The notes beneath the pieces were generated by a model. The model ran no database searches, was not told the origin of the DNA, and worked only from the letters and a program-made list of their open reading frames with translations. This document shows, piece after piece, positions 34,814 through 43,211 of a stretch of 64,000 bases of DNA. How positions within the stretch are numbered: position 1 is the stretch's first letter; the number at the start of each line of letters is the position of its first letter. The position numbers and the translations under genes are program-made. The stretch is from Streptomyces sp. CNQ-509 (GTDB lineage Bacteria; Actinomycetota; Actinomycetes; Streptomycetales; Streptomycetaceae): positions 558,001 to 622,000 of the forward strand of contig NZ_CP011492.1 in NCBI RefSeq assembly GCF_001011035.1, read 5' to 3'.

Positions 34814-36103
34814 ATGCCGAGACCTTCCGCACCGTCCCGCCGTACGCTCCTGACGGGCACCGCCGCAGGCGCGGCCGTACCCCTGCTCGCCGGCGCCGCG
34901 CCCGCCCGCGCGGGCGGGCGCCCCGCCGCGCTGCAGGCCGGCGCCGACGCCGCCGCCGCAGAGGGCTGGTCCGTGCTGCGCGGCCGCCGGCTGGGCATCG
35001 TCAGCAACCCGACCGGCATCCTCCGCGACACCCGCCACGTCGTCGACTCCATGCACACCTCCGGCACCCTCGACATCGCCGGCGTCTTCGGCCCGGAACA
35101 CGGCTTCCGCGGCAGCGCGCAGGCCGGGGAGGCCGAGCCGGAGACCATCGACCCGCGCACCGGGCTGACGGTCTACGACGCGTACGGCGCGAACGCCGCG
35201 AAGATGGCCGAGCTGTTCGCCAAGGCGGGCGCGGACACGATCGTGTTCGACATCCAGGACGTCGGCGCACGCTTCTACACGTACATCTGGACCATGTACA
35301 ACGCGATGGTCGCCGCCCGCGAGACCGGGGCCGCCTTCGTCGTCCTCGACCGCCCCAACCCGATCGGCCGCCGCGCCGACGGCGCGATGATGACCCCGGG
35401 CTTCACCTCGGGCGTGGGCCTCAAGCCCATCGTCCAGCAGCACGGCATGACCGTCGGCGAGCTGGCCCGCTACTTCAACGGCGAACTGCTGCCCGACGAG
35501 GGCGCGGGCGGCCGGGTGGAGCTGGAGGTCGTACGGGTACGGGGCTGGGACCCCGAGTCGTACGCGCAGGACGGCGACCTGCCCTGGGTGCCGCCCTCCC
35601 CGAACATGCCGACCGCCGACACGGCACTGGCGTACGCGGGCACCTGCTTCTTCGAGGGCACCAACCTCTCCGAGGGCCGCGGCACCACGCGCCCGTTCGA
35701 GTGGATCGGCGCGCCCTACCTGGACTACCACTACAGCGACCGGCTCAACGCCCGCGGGCTGCCCGGAGTGGAGTTCCGCGAGGCGTACTTCGTGCCGACG
35801 TTCGGCAAGCACGTGGGCGCGACGTGCGCGGGCGTGCAGGTGCACGTCGCCGACCGGCGCCGCTACGAGCCGGTGACGGCCGCGGTGGCGATGCTCGTGG
35901 AGGCCGCGCGCTACCCGGAGTTCGCCTGGCGGCAGGACAGCTGGGACCCGCAGCGGCCCTTCTGGATCGACAAGCTGTCGGGCTCGCCGCGGATGCGCAC
36001 GATGATCGACGAGGGCCGGGACGTGGCCGAGGTCGTGGCCGCGTGGAAGGACGAACTGGCCGACTTCACCCGCCGCCGCCGGCGCTACCTGCTCTACCGC
36101 TGA
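34814..36103 (+). CDS. TAT-exported DUF1343 protein, exo-beta-N-acetylmuramidase (NamZ)-like
   Basis: The 429-residue protein has a twin-arginine signal (SRRTLL, residues 8-13, then Ala-rich to about 33). The DUF1343 fold follows: LGIVSNPTGILRDTRHVVD, GVFGPEHGFRGSAQAGE (near 96), VFDIQDVGARFYTYIWTM (near 144-161), VVLDRPNPIGR (near 179), PSPNMPTADTALAYAGTCFF (near 262) and EGTNLSEGRGTTRPFEW. NamZ removes MurNAc from peptidoglycan fragment ends. It is probably exported to recycle wall material. It is transcribed in the direction of the lut genes but has its own promoter candidate and a strong hairpin after it. Confidence 0.9.
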   Translation: MPRPSAPSRRTLLTGTAAGAAVPLLAGAAPARAGGRPAALQAGADAAAAEGWSVLRGRRLGIVSNPTGILRDTRHVVDSMHTSGTLDIAGVFGPEHGFRGSAQAGEAEPETIDPRTGLTVYDAYGANAAKMAELFAKAGADTIVFDIQDVGARFYTYIWTMYNAMVAARETGAAFVVLDRPNPIGRRADGAMMTPGFTSGVGLKPIVQQHGMTVGELARYFNGELLPDEGAGGRVELEVVRVRGWDPESYAQDGDLPWVPPSPNMPTADTALAYAGTCFFEGTNLSEGRGTTRPFEWIGAPYLDYHYSDRLNARGLPGVEFREAYFVPTFGKHVGATCAGVQVHVADRRRYEPVTAAVAMLVEAARYPEFAWRQDSWDPQRPFWIDKLSGSPRMRTMIDEGRDVAEVVAAWKDELADFTRRRRRYLLYR

Positions 36104-36125
36104 CGGACGCCCCGGCTCCCGGGGA

Positions 36126-36163
36126 CCCGCCCCGCGGCGGGCCCCGGCGGCCCGCGGGGCGGG
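36126..36163. terminator. 12-bp hairpin after the namZ-like gene
   Basis: CCCGCCCCGCGG pairs with CCGCGGGGCGGG around a 14-base loop, 22 bases after the stop. It separates the NamZ-like gene from the VOC-APH pair. Confidence 0.7.
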
Positions 36164-36166
36164 GGT

Positions 36167-36172
36167 TAGGAT
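36167..36172 (+). promoter_or_regulatory. -10 box TAGGAT, probable leaderless promoter of VOC-APH pair
   Basis: TAGGAT ends 7 bases before the ATG at 36180 with no Shine-Dalgarno between, directly after the terminator hairpin. Confidence 0.4.
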
Positions 36173-36179
36173 CGCCCGT

Positions 36180-36533
36180 ATGCCCGCACGCTTCAAGGAT
36201 CTCGCGCTGGACGCCCGGGACCACCAGGCGCTCGCCGACTGGTGGTGCACCGCCCTGGGCTACGCCCGCCGGCAGGAGTCAGGCGAGGAGTGGCCCGCCG
36301 AGTGGCCGGTGCCCATCCACGACCCGGCCGGGCGGGGCCCGCTGATCTGGATCAATCCCGTCCCGGAGGCGAAGACGGTGAAGAACCGGATACACCTCGA
36401 CGTCTGGGGTGTCCCGGAGGAGATGGAGGCGCTGGGCGCGACGCTGGTCCGCCGGCGTGACGACGAGATCGACTGGACGGTCATAGCCGACCCCGAGGGC
36501 AACGAGTTCTGCGTCTTCGAAGAGGAGCGGTGA
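36180..36533 (+). CDS. VOC-superfamily (glyoxalase-like) protein
   Basis: The 117-residue protein has two short beta-alpha-beta-beta modules of the vicinal-oxygen-chelate fold: FKDLALDARDHQALADWWCT at the start and NRIHLDVWG (near 66), ending DPEGNEFCVFEEE. This matches the single-domain glyoxalase-like family common in actinobacteria. It lacks a signal peptide. Its stop overlaps the start of the APH gene (GTGA), so the two proteins are made together. The family includes drug-binding resistance proteins as well as enzymes and proteins of unknown role. Confidence 0.85.
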   Translation: MPARFKDLALDARDHQALADWWCTALGYARRQESGEEWPAEWPVPIHDPAGRGPLIWINPVPEAKTVKNRIHLDVWGVPEEMEALGATLVRRRDDEIDWTVIADPEGNEFCVFEEER

Positions 36534-37345
36534 CGGCCGAGCTGCGGGCCCGCTATGCGTCGTACGACTGGCAGCCGGTGACCGACGGCATGTCGGGCGC
36601 GGGCGTCTGGCGGCTCACCGGGCCGGGTGAACTGTTCGTGAAGACGGCGGCGGCCGGGGACGGGCCCGCAGAGCCCGGCGCCGATCTGCGGCACGAGGCG
36701 GCGTGCACCCGGTGGCTGCGCGCCCAGGGGCTCCCCGCGCCCGAGGTGCTCGACGCCGGGGCGGCGGACGGGACCACGTGGCTGGTGACGCGGGCGCGGC
36801 CCGGGCGGTCGCTGGCCGAGCCGTGGCCGGCGGACCTGCGGGCGGGGGCCGTCGAGGCGCTGGCCCGGTTCACCCGGCGGCTGCATGAACTGCCCGTCGC
36901 CGATTGCCCGTTCGTCCGGAACCTGTCGGTGACGGTGCCGCTGGCGGGGGCGGCGGTCGCCGCCGGGCTGGTGGACGAGGAGGACTTCGACGACGGCCGG
37001 CGCGGCCGCAGCGCCGCCGGCCTCTTCGCCGAGCTGGAGCGCACCCGCCCCGCCGTCGAGGACCTCGTCGTCTGCCACGGCGACCTGTGCGCACCGAACG
37101 TGCTGGTCGACCCGGCGACGCTGGAGGTCTCCGGCGTCATCGACCTGGGCCGCCTGGGCGTCGCCGACCGGCACCTGGACCTCGCGCTGGCCGTCCGCAG
37201 CTTTTCCGACGAGGACCTCAACCCGCAGCACGGCCCGGCGGCCGCCGGGCTGTTCCTGCGCACCTACCGCGCGGCCGGCGAGGGGGACGTGCGCGTCGAC
37301 CCGGCCCGGACGGAGTTCTACACCCTGCTGGACGAGTTCTTCTGA
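36530..37345 (+). CDS. aminoglycoside 3'-phosphotransferase-like kinase
   Basis: The 271-residue length and motifs fit APH(3') enzymes closely. The N-lobe has SGAGVWRL and the Lys of FVKT (near 36). The C-lobe has the catalytic VCHGDLCAPNVLVD (Asp near 183), then IDLGRLGVADRHLDLALA (metal-binding Asp near 204-221) and the conserved C-terminus LLDEFF. APH(3') kinases phosphorylate kanamycin and neomycin type aminoglycosides. Streptomycetes carry both producer self-resistance and silent chromosomal copies, and I see no aminoglycoside biosynthetic genes nearby. GTG start overlaps the VOC stop. Confidence 0.9.
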   Translation: MTAELRARYASYDWQPVTDGMSGAGVWRLTGPGELFVKTAAAGDGPAEPGADLRHEAACTRWLRAQGLPAPEVLDAGAADGTTWLVTRARPGRSLAEPWPADLRAGAVEALARFTRRLHELPVADCPFVRNLSVTVPLAGAAVAAGLVDEEDFDDGRRGRSAAGLFAELERTRPAVEDLVVCHGDLCAPNVLVDPATLEVSGVIDLGRLGVADRHLDLALAVRSFSDEDLNPQHGPAAAGLFLRTYRAAGEGDVRVDPARTEFYTLLDEFF

Positions 37346-37361
37346 CGCCCCGTCATCCGCG

Positions 37362-38017
37362 TCACCGCTCCTCCGGCGCCCCGGTGGGTCCCGGCGGATC
37401 CGGCGGCTCGCCCGATAGCTCGACGCCGTGCGGCGCCCACTCCCGCGGCACCGCGAAGACGGCGAGCGCGTCGAAGGGCTCCGCGCACTTCCGGTACGCC
37501 GTGGTGTCGGCCGGCTCCGCGAACAGCCCGCGCTCCTCGGAACTGCGCAGGTCGGCGGAGCCGGCGCGGGTGCACCCGGTGCGCCACGCGAAGGCGACCA
37601 GCGCCTCGGTCGTGAAGTCCCGCCGGCCCGGCCCGCCGGGGTCCCGCGCGCTCTTCGCCGCCGCCGGGTACCGCTTCGCGAAGTCGGCGACGTCCGTGCG
37701 CGAGCGCAGCACCGTACGCACCGGCTCGTACCCGTGACCGGACGCGAAGTGCACCAGCTCCGCGCCGGGCACCGGCACGCCCAAGGTCCGCTGCGAGTCC
37801 CCGAGCACCGCCCAGACCCCGCTGACCAGCAGCAGCCCGGACACGACGGCGCCGGTGAGGATCAGCCGCGAGCCCCGCGGGCCGCGCGGCGCCGGCTCGC
37901 GCGGGGCCCCGTCGCGCGGGGCCCGGTCGTGCGCGTGGGCATCGGCCCGTCCTCGTCGCCGCCGCTGGAGAACCACAGCCCCGTCAGCTCCTCGATCGCG
38001 GTTCGCGTCTCACCCAT
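37362..38017 (-). pseudogene. frameshifted single-pass membrane protein of unknown family
   Basis: The coding signal switches frame. From the ATG at 38017 the sequence MGETRTAIEELTGLWF and onward has G/C-rich third positions until about 37926. Downstream of about 37897 the good codon pattern lies in another frame (RLILTGAVVSGLLLVSGVWA, a transmembrane helix, then an extracytoplasmic domain with two Cys). The switch falls in two tandem copies of a 15-base unit, one of which is a base short (37912-37925 against 37897-37911). Restoring that base gives one 218-residue protein. It may be a true lesion, a phase-variable tract or a sequencing error. A GTG at 37976 could still yield the C-terminal part. 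Function unknown. Confidence 0.55.
37897..37926. repeat. imperfect tandem 15-base repeat at the frameshift
   Basis: TCGCGCGGGGCCCCG (37897-37911) is followed directly by TCGCGCGGGGCCCG plus G (37912-37926). The copies differ by one C in the homopolymer run, which is exactly the indel needed to explain the frame break in the overlapping gene. Confidence 0.7.
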
Positions 38018-38082
38018 ACCGACCAGTGTGCCGCCCGCCGCCCGCAACGGGCCCTGCCCTTTCCGCCGGGGGCGGGGACGGC

Positions 38083-38104
38083 ACTGGTCAGTAGACTGGC
38101 CGGT
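38083..38104. promoter_or_regulatory. TetR-type operator overlapping a -10 box
   Basis: ACTGGTCAGT and ACTGGCCGGT form an inverted repeat of 10-base arms (8 of 10 paired) around AG. TAGACT (38092-38097) inside it fits a -10 box. It lies 21 bases before the TetR start and suggests autoregulation. Confidence 0.5.
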
Positions 38105-38124
38105 AGGTAAAGGAGGTGAGCGGA

Positions 38125-38775
38125 GTGGCCGGTACGCGGGTGGACGGGCGGGTCGAGCGCGGCAATCACACGCGCCGGCTCGTGCTGCGGCGGACGATGG
38201 ACATCGCCTCGGTGGAGGGCCTGGAGGGCCTGTCGCTGGGCCGGATCGCGAACGAGCTGGGGCTGAGCAAGAGCGGCGTCTTCGCGCTCTTCGGCTCCAA
38301 GGAGGAGCTGCAGCTCGCGACGGTGCGGGCCGCGGGCGCGGTGTTCGCCAAGACCGTGGTCGGGCCCGTACAGGACCAGCCGCCGGGGGTCGGCAGGCTG
38401 CTGTCGCTCTGCTCCCACTGGCTGCGCTACTCGCGCGAGCGCGTCTTCCCCGGCGGCTGCTTCTTCTACGGCGCGGCGGCCGAGTTCGCCTCCCGCAGCG
38501 GCGCCGTGCACGACGCGGTGGCGGCGGCGCACCGCGACTGGGCGGCGTACGTGGAGCGGACCGTCGAGGAGGCCCGCGCCGCCGGTGAACTGCGGCCGGA
38601 CACCGGCGCGGGACGGCTCGCGTTCGAGCTGATCGCGCTCCTGGAGCACGCCAACCTGCTGTCGCTGCTGCACGGCGCGCAGGACGCGTACGACCTGGCC
38701 GCCTCCGCCGTCGTGGCGCGGCTGCGTGCGGCGGCCGCGGAGCCGGACTCAGTCCCGGACGCGCTCCCCTGCTGA
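38125..38775 (+). CDS. TetR/AcrR-family transcriptional regulator
   Basis: The 216-residue protein has a canonical N-terminal TetR helix-turn-helix (LEGLSLGRIANELGLSKSGV then FALFGSKEELQ, about residues 34-66) and an all-helical ligand domain. The GTG at 38125 is preferred because AAAGGAGG at 38109-38116 is spaced 8 bases from it, while the in-frame GTG at 38116 overlaps that site. Its 3' end overlaps the convergent alpha/beta hydrolase gene by 27 bases. It probably represses itself through the palindrome upstream; other targets, perhaps the hydrolase, are unknown. Confidence 0.9.
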   Translation: MAGTRVDGRVERGNHTRRLVLRRTMDIASVEGLEGLSLGRIANELGLSKSGVFALFGSKEELQLATVRAAGAVFAKTVVGPVQDQPPGVGRLLSLCSHWLRYSRERVFPGGCFFYGAAAEFASRSGAVHDAVAAAHRDWAAYVERTVEEARAAGELRPDTGAGRLAFELIALLEHANLLSLLHGAQDAYDLAASAVVARLRAAAAEPDSVPDALPC

Positions 38776-39615
38776 GACGAACTCCAGCGCCGTGCGCACC
38801 ACGCCGGGATCCGCGAGGATCCGCCGGTGCCCGAGGCCGCTGGTGCGGTGCTGCCTGACCTGCCCGCCGTAGGCCGCCGCGGTCTTGTCCGCCTGCGCGG
38901 CGGCGACCATGCGGTCCTTCTCATCGTGGACGAGCAGGATCGGGGGGGTGACCTCGGCCGGGCGGTACGTGACGTCGAAGCGCCGCCACAGGTCGTGCTC
39001 GCCGGGGAACATGTCGGTCTCGATGCGCCGCCGCAGCGCGGTCTTCACCCGGGGCCCGAGGCCGAGCCCTGCGCAGAACACGTCGACGACGTGGTCGAAG
39101 TCGGCGACGCCGGAGATCACCACGAGGCGGTCCGAGGCGGCGGCGCCGCGCAGCGCGAGGAAGGCGGCGGAGCCGCCGAGGGAGTGCGCGACGACGGCCT
39201 CGAACCGGCCGTGCTCCTCGTACAGCCGGGCGATGATCTCGCGGTACTCCAGCACGGTGGTGCGGCGCCCTTCCGAGGCGCCGTGGGCGGGGGCGTCGAA
39301 CGCGACGGGCGTGTAGCCGGCGGCGCGCAGCGCGGCGATGTACGGGGCGAAGTGCGTGGCCCGGGAGCGCCAGCCGTGCACGAGCAGCACGGGCCGCTCG
39401 CCGTCGCCCCAGCAGTAGGTGACCACGTTCTTGCCGGCCACGGTGAGACTGCCGGTGAACGCGCCCGCGAGCAGCCGGCGTTCGGCGTCGTCGAAGGCGC
39501 GGTCGGAGCGCGGATGGCGGTAGAGGACGAGGGCGCCGCGGCCCGCGAGGCCCGGGGAGACGGCGGCGGTGGCGTTGAGGACCTTGCCTATGAGCGCGGT
39601 GACGACAGGCTTCAT
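38749..39615 (-). CDS. alpha/beta-hydrolase
   Basis: The 288-residue protein has the hydrolase fold landmarks: LLVHGWRSRATHFAPY (oxyanion region, near 76), FDAPAHGAS (near 104), nucleophile elbow AHSLGGSAAF (Ser near 143), LLVHDEKDRMV (acid Asp near 239) and a catalytic His in SGLGHRRIL (near 265). There is no export signal. Substrate cannot be read; esterase or lipase-like activity on a small molecule is likely. A TATCTT box lies 6 bases before the ATG without a Shine-Dalgarno. It converges with, and overlaps, the TetR gene. Confidence 0.88.
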   Translation of the reverse strand: MKPVVTALIGKVLNATAAVSPGLAGRGALVLYRHPRSDRAFDDAERRLLAGAFTGSLTVAGKNVVTYCWGDGERPVLLVHGWRSRATHFAPYIAALRAAGYTPVAFDAPAHGASEGRRTTVLEYREIIARLYEEHGRFEAVVAHSLGGSAAFLALRGAAASDRLVVISGVADFDHVVDVFCAGLGLGPRVKTALRRRIETDMFPGEHDLWRRFDVTYRPAEVTPPILLVHDEKDRMVAAAQADKTAAAYGGQVRQHRTSGLGHRRILADPGVVRTALEFVSAGERVRD

Positions 39616-39621
39616 GGGCAG

Positions 39622-39627
39622 AAGATA
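39622..39627 (-). promoter_or_regulatory. -10 box TATCTT, probable leaderless promoter of the hydrolase gene
   Basis: On the minus strand TATCTT ends 6 bases before the ATG at 39615 and no Shine-Dalgarno intervenes. Confidence 0.4.
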
Positions 39628-39732
39628 GCACGACCGTTCGCTCAGTTTTGAGGGCCGTGAAGGGAGGGGAAGCGATCGGCGCGCGGGGTGCGCGTGCCGG
39701 CCCCGGCGGTGCGCCGGGGCCGGCACGGCGGC

Positions 39733-42700
39733 TCAGCCGGCGCGGTAGGCGTCGATGATCGTCTGCTCGATCGCCCGGCCCTCGGCGGCCGTACCGCGCA
39801 CCCGTACGGACACCTCCTGGCCCGGCCGCGGCCACACCCCCGGCACCAGCGCGGTCAGTTCACCGTCCCGCCCGGGGAACACCAGCGCCTCGTGCCAGCG
39901 CTCGCCGCCGTCGGTGGAGGCCCAGAACCGCACGCTGCCGCGCTCGGTCCTGATCGCGTCCTCCGGGCCCGCGGTGGAGGTGAGCCGCAGGCCGACGGTG
40001 AGCGGCCGGTGCGCGGGGACGGTCCCGTCGCGGTCGGTGCGGGGCGCGTAGTCGACGCCCAGCAGCCGCACCCGCTCCTGTCCCACCAGCGGATCCGCGG
40101 GACCGCGGGCCGGGAAGGTCCAGCTCGTGCGCGTCTCGCCGCCGATGGGCAGCGCGTCGCGGTCGGGGCGCGAGGTGTGCTCCAGCCGGTACGTGGCGGG
40201 TTCAGGCGCGACCGGGAAGTAGCTGGTGCCGGGGCGGGCCGGTATCTCCCTGCCGTCGCGGAAGAGCCGCAGGCTCTCGTTCCCGGCGGTCGCGATGTTC
40301 CAGATCGAACCCTGGTGTTCGCCGTCGCTGAGCGACACCGGCAGGTCGAGCTGGTCGCCGTAGTGCAGCCCGGCGATGACCGCCGGGGCCGGGGCGCCGT
40401 ACCAGACCGGCGCCGCGCTCTCCCCCCGCTCGTACGGCAGCGTGGGCGCGCACAGCCGCGGGAGCGCCGGCTCGGGGCCGAGGACGCAGTGGCGCCACTT
40501 CACGTCCGGCCGTGCGGTGACCATCTCGACGCGGCGCTGCGGCACGTCGAGCGGGTACTCGTGGACGAGGGCGGTCTCGATGCCGGCGGGGCGCGCCTCG
40601 CGCGATTCGGTGTACGTGTCGGCGCGGCCGTGCAGCGAGCGGTAGTCGGCCTCGACGCGGGCCAGTTGACGCGCCTCGGCGCGGGTGACGCGGTAGCGCG
40701 GCGGGTCGGGGATCGTCCTGCCCTGGCCGAGCACCAGTTCGTAGACGTCGGCCTGCCGCCCCTGCGGCCTGCCGTCGGCCTCCAGCCGCCAGCGGGTCGC
40801 GAACGCCGAGGTGCCGTGCCGTACCGGCTCGGTGGGCTGGAGGAAGACCCGGCCCTGCTCGATCTCCTCGCCGGTCGCGTAGATCCCCTCGTCCATCCCG
40901 CCGGTGCCGGACTCGTCGTGGCGCGCGTAGTGGACGGAGGCGTGCCGCACCCTGGTGTCCGCGCCCTCGACGGTCGCGGGCCGCAGCGGCAGGGCCTTGC
41001 GGGCGTCGATGGTGTAGGCCATGTCGCCGTCGAGCATGACCTCGGGCGAGCCGGCGAACGCGACGGTGCCGGCCTCGCCGTCCGCGGCGGGGGTCTCCAC
41101 CTTGGCCAGCATCGACAGCGGCCCCGGCAGCATGCGGGCGGTGGCGCGGCCGTTCTCGTCCAGGTGGACGGTGCGGAAGCCGCCGCCGGTCTCGGGGTAC
41201 GTCTCCCGCATGTTGAGCAGCCACAGGCTGCCGCCCGCCCAGGGCCGGCCGTTCCGGTCGAGGACGGTCAGGTCCACGTCGTGGCGGGGCGGTTCGAGGT
41301 AGAAGCTGAGCGGCAGGGTGACGGTGTCGTGCCCGCTCTCGGTGAGGACGACGGCGCCGGAGTAGACGCCGGGCGCGACGCCCTCGGGCGTCAGCGTGAC
41401 CGTCACCCGCTCGGTGGCACCGGGTGCGACGGTCACGGCGGCGGGCGTCACGCTCACGGCATCCTCGGCGAGGGGGGCGCCGGCGCGCTCGGTGGCGAGG
41501 TCGGTGAGGGAGATCGCGCGGGGCTCGGTGCCGTTGTTGGTGAGGGTCACCTCGATCGACGCGGGGCGCTCGCCCTCCGGGTAGCGCAGGTAGCCGAAAT
41601 CGACGTTGCCGCGGTCGAGTCGGAGGGTCTCGTTCGCGGCGCCCGGCAGGTCGAGGACGCCGGCGCCGGCCGCGTGCGGCCGGGGTGCGGCGGCGTCGCC
41701 GTCGGCGGTGGTCATGAGCGTGGTCTTCAGCCGCCGCCAGTCCCAGTCGGGGTGCTTCTCCAGCAGCAGCGCGGCGGCGCCGGCGACGTGCGGGGTGGCC
41801 TGCGAGGTGCCGCTCATCTCCGTGTACGGATCGGCCGTGCCGCCGCCCGCGCGGGCGCCGGTGACGGCGACGCCCGGGGCGGCCAGGTCGGGCTTGGAGA
41901 GGTACGCGCCGGTCGTCGGCCCGATGCTGGTGAACCGGGGCGTACCGCCGCCGGCGTCCACGGCTCCCACGGTCAGCGCGCTCTCCGCGACTCCCGGGCT
42001 GCCGATGGTGCCGGAGTACGGCCCCGAGTTACCCGCGGCGACGACGAAGAGGGTGCCGGTGTCGGCGGCCAGGGTGTCGAGCGCGCGGGCGACCGGATCG
42101 TTCTCCGGGTACTCGGGCGCGGTGCCGCCGAGGCTGAGGTTGACCACGTCGGCACCCTGCTCGGTGGCCCACTGCATCCCGGCGATCACCCAGGACGCCC
42201 GGCCCTGGCCCTCGCCGTCCAGGACCCGGCCGGACAGCAGCCGGGCGCCGTACGCGACGCCCTTGCGGGCGCCGCCGGACGCGGCGCCGCTGCCCGCGAC
42301 GACGGAGGCGACGTGGGTGCCGTGGCCGTTGCGGTCCTCCGTGGTGCCCTCGCCGGTGAAGTCGGCGGCGCCGGCGACCCTGCCGCGCAGGTCGGGGTGG
42401 TCGGCGTCGACACCGGAGTCGAGCACGGCGACGTCCACGCCGGCGCCGCTCAGCCCGGCGTCCCAGACCTCGGGGGCGCCGATCTGGCTCAGGTTGCCGT
42501 CGAGTTCCGCGGCCTCCAGGCTGCGGTCCAGCCACACCCGGCGCACCCCGGCCGCGGCCGGGCCCGCGGGCCGGGCGAGGGTCGCGGCGAAGGTGCCGGC
42601 GCGCTTCTTGGGCAGCTCGACGGCGACGGCGTCGAGGGCGGGCAGCGGCAGGGCGTCCTCGCGGGCCGCCTCGCCCGCCGCGGCCAGCGGGCGGGGGCCC

Positions 42701-43122
42701 TGCACGATCAGCGGGAGCGCGCGGGTGGAGGCGTCGTCGTAGCCCATCTCGACGAGAGCGGTGACGTTGAAGAGTTCGAGGTCGAGCACCTCGGGGACGA
42801 GTCCTGCGGCGTCGTCCGGGACGACGTAGACGTCGTCGCCGTCGCGCAGGGTGGTGAAGGAGCGGCTGCCGGAGCCAGGCCGCGGGGTGACGGAGACGGC
42901 GGGGGGACCGTCCGCGGCGGGGGCGTCGAGGGTGACCTCGTCGCCGGTGACGAGGGTGACCGTGGCGGAGGCGGAGGGAGCGGCGCCGCCCGCGGGCGGC
43001 GCGGCGAGGGGCGGAGGGCCGGCCGCGGCCGGCGTGGCCGACAGGGCCGGGAGCGTCAGCCCGCCGAGGAGGAGGGCCGTCACGGCGGCGCGGACGTGCT
43101 GAGAGAGCCGTCTGGAGGACAT
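39733..43122 (-). CDS. secreted S8 subtilisin-like serine protease
   Basis: The 1129-residue exported protease has a signal peptide (residues 1 to about 35) and an inhibitor-like propeptide. The catalytic domain has Asp in DVAVLDSGVDADHPDLRG (near 235), His in NGHGTHVASVVAG (near 267), oxyanion Asn in AAGNSGPYSGTIG (near 366) and Ser in MSGTSQATPHVAGAAAL (near 436). A long C-terminal part contains Fn3-like segments (TVAPGATERVTVTLTP) and further beta-rich domains. The ATG at 43122 is chosen because upstream codons read as noise. It is transcribed divergently from the TrmB/LuxR-type regulator at 43212, a pairing that suggests control by it. Confidence 0.93.
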   Translation of the reverse strand: MSSRRLSQHVRAAVTALLLGGLTLPALSATPAAAGPPPLAAPPAGGAAPSASATVTLVTGDEVTLDAPAADGPPAVSVTPRPGSGSRSFTTLRDGDDVYVVPDDAAGLVPEVLDLELFNVTALVEMGYDDASTRALPLIVQGPRPLAAAGEAAREDALPLPALDAVAVELPKKRAGTFAATLARPAGPAAAGVRRVWLDRSLEAAELDGNLSQIGAPEVWDAGLSGAGVDVAVLDSGVDADHPDLRGRVAGAADFTGEGTTEDRNGHGTHVASVVAGSGAASGGARKGVAYGARLLSGRVLDGEGQGRASWVIAGMQWATEQGADVVNLSLGGTAPEYPENDPVARALDTLAADTGTLFVVAAGNSGPYSGTIGSPGVAESALTVGAVDAGGGTPRFTSIGPTTGAYLSKPDLAAPGVAVTGARAGGGTADPYTEMSGTSQATPHVAGAAALLLEKHPDWDWRRLKTTLMTTADGDAAAPRPHAAGAGVLDLPGAANETLRLDRGNVDFGYLRYPEGERPASIEVTLTNNGTEPRAISLTDLATERAGAPLAEDAVSVTPAAVTVAPGATERVTVTLTPEGVAPGVYSGAVVLTESGHDTVTLPLSFYLEPPRHDVDLTVLDRNGRPWAGGSLWLLNMRETYPETGGGFRTVHLDENGRATARMLPGPLSMLAKVETPAADGEAGTVAFAGSPEVMLDGDMAYTIDARKALPLRPATVEGADTRVRHASVHYARHDESGTGGMDEGIYATGEEIEQGRVFLQPTEPVRHGTSAFATRWRLEADGRPQGRQADVYELVLGQGRTIPDPPRYRVTRAEARQLARVEADYRSLHGRADTYTESREARPAGIETALVHEYPLDVPQRRVEMVTARPDVKWRHCVLGPEPALPRLCAPTLPYERGESAAPVWYGAPAPAVIAGLHYGDQLDLPVSLSDGEHQGSIWNIATAGNESLRLFRDGREIPARPGTSYFPVAPEPATYRLEHTSRPDRDALPIGGETRTSWTFPARGPADPLVGQERVRLLGVDYAPRTDRDGTVPAHRPLTVGLRLTSTAGPEDAIRTERGSVRFWASTDGGERWHEALVFPGRDGELTALVPGVWPRPGQEVSVRVRGTAAEGRAIEQTIIDAYRAG

Positions 43123-43167
43123 GATCCCGGTCTTACCCCGGCGGACCTGCGCGGCGGAACGAATCTT

Positions 43168-43187
43168 CGTGGCGTCTTGTCGCCACG
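43168..43187. promoter_or_regulatory. inverted repeat between protease and regulator genes
   Basis: CGTGGCG and CGCCACG are perfect 7-bp arms around a 6-base centre (TCTTGT). It sits in the 89-base divergent region, 45 bases from the protease start and 24 from the regulator start. It is a candidate operator for the regulator. Confidence 0.5.
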
Positions 43188-43211
43188 TCCACAAGTAGCC
43201 ACCATGGCCGG

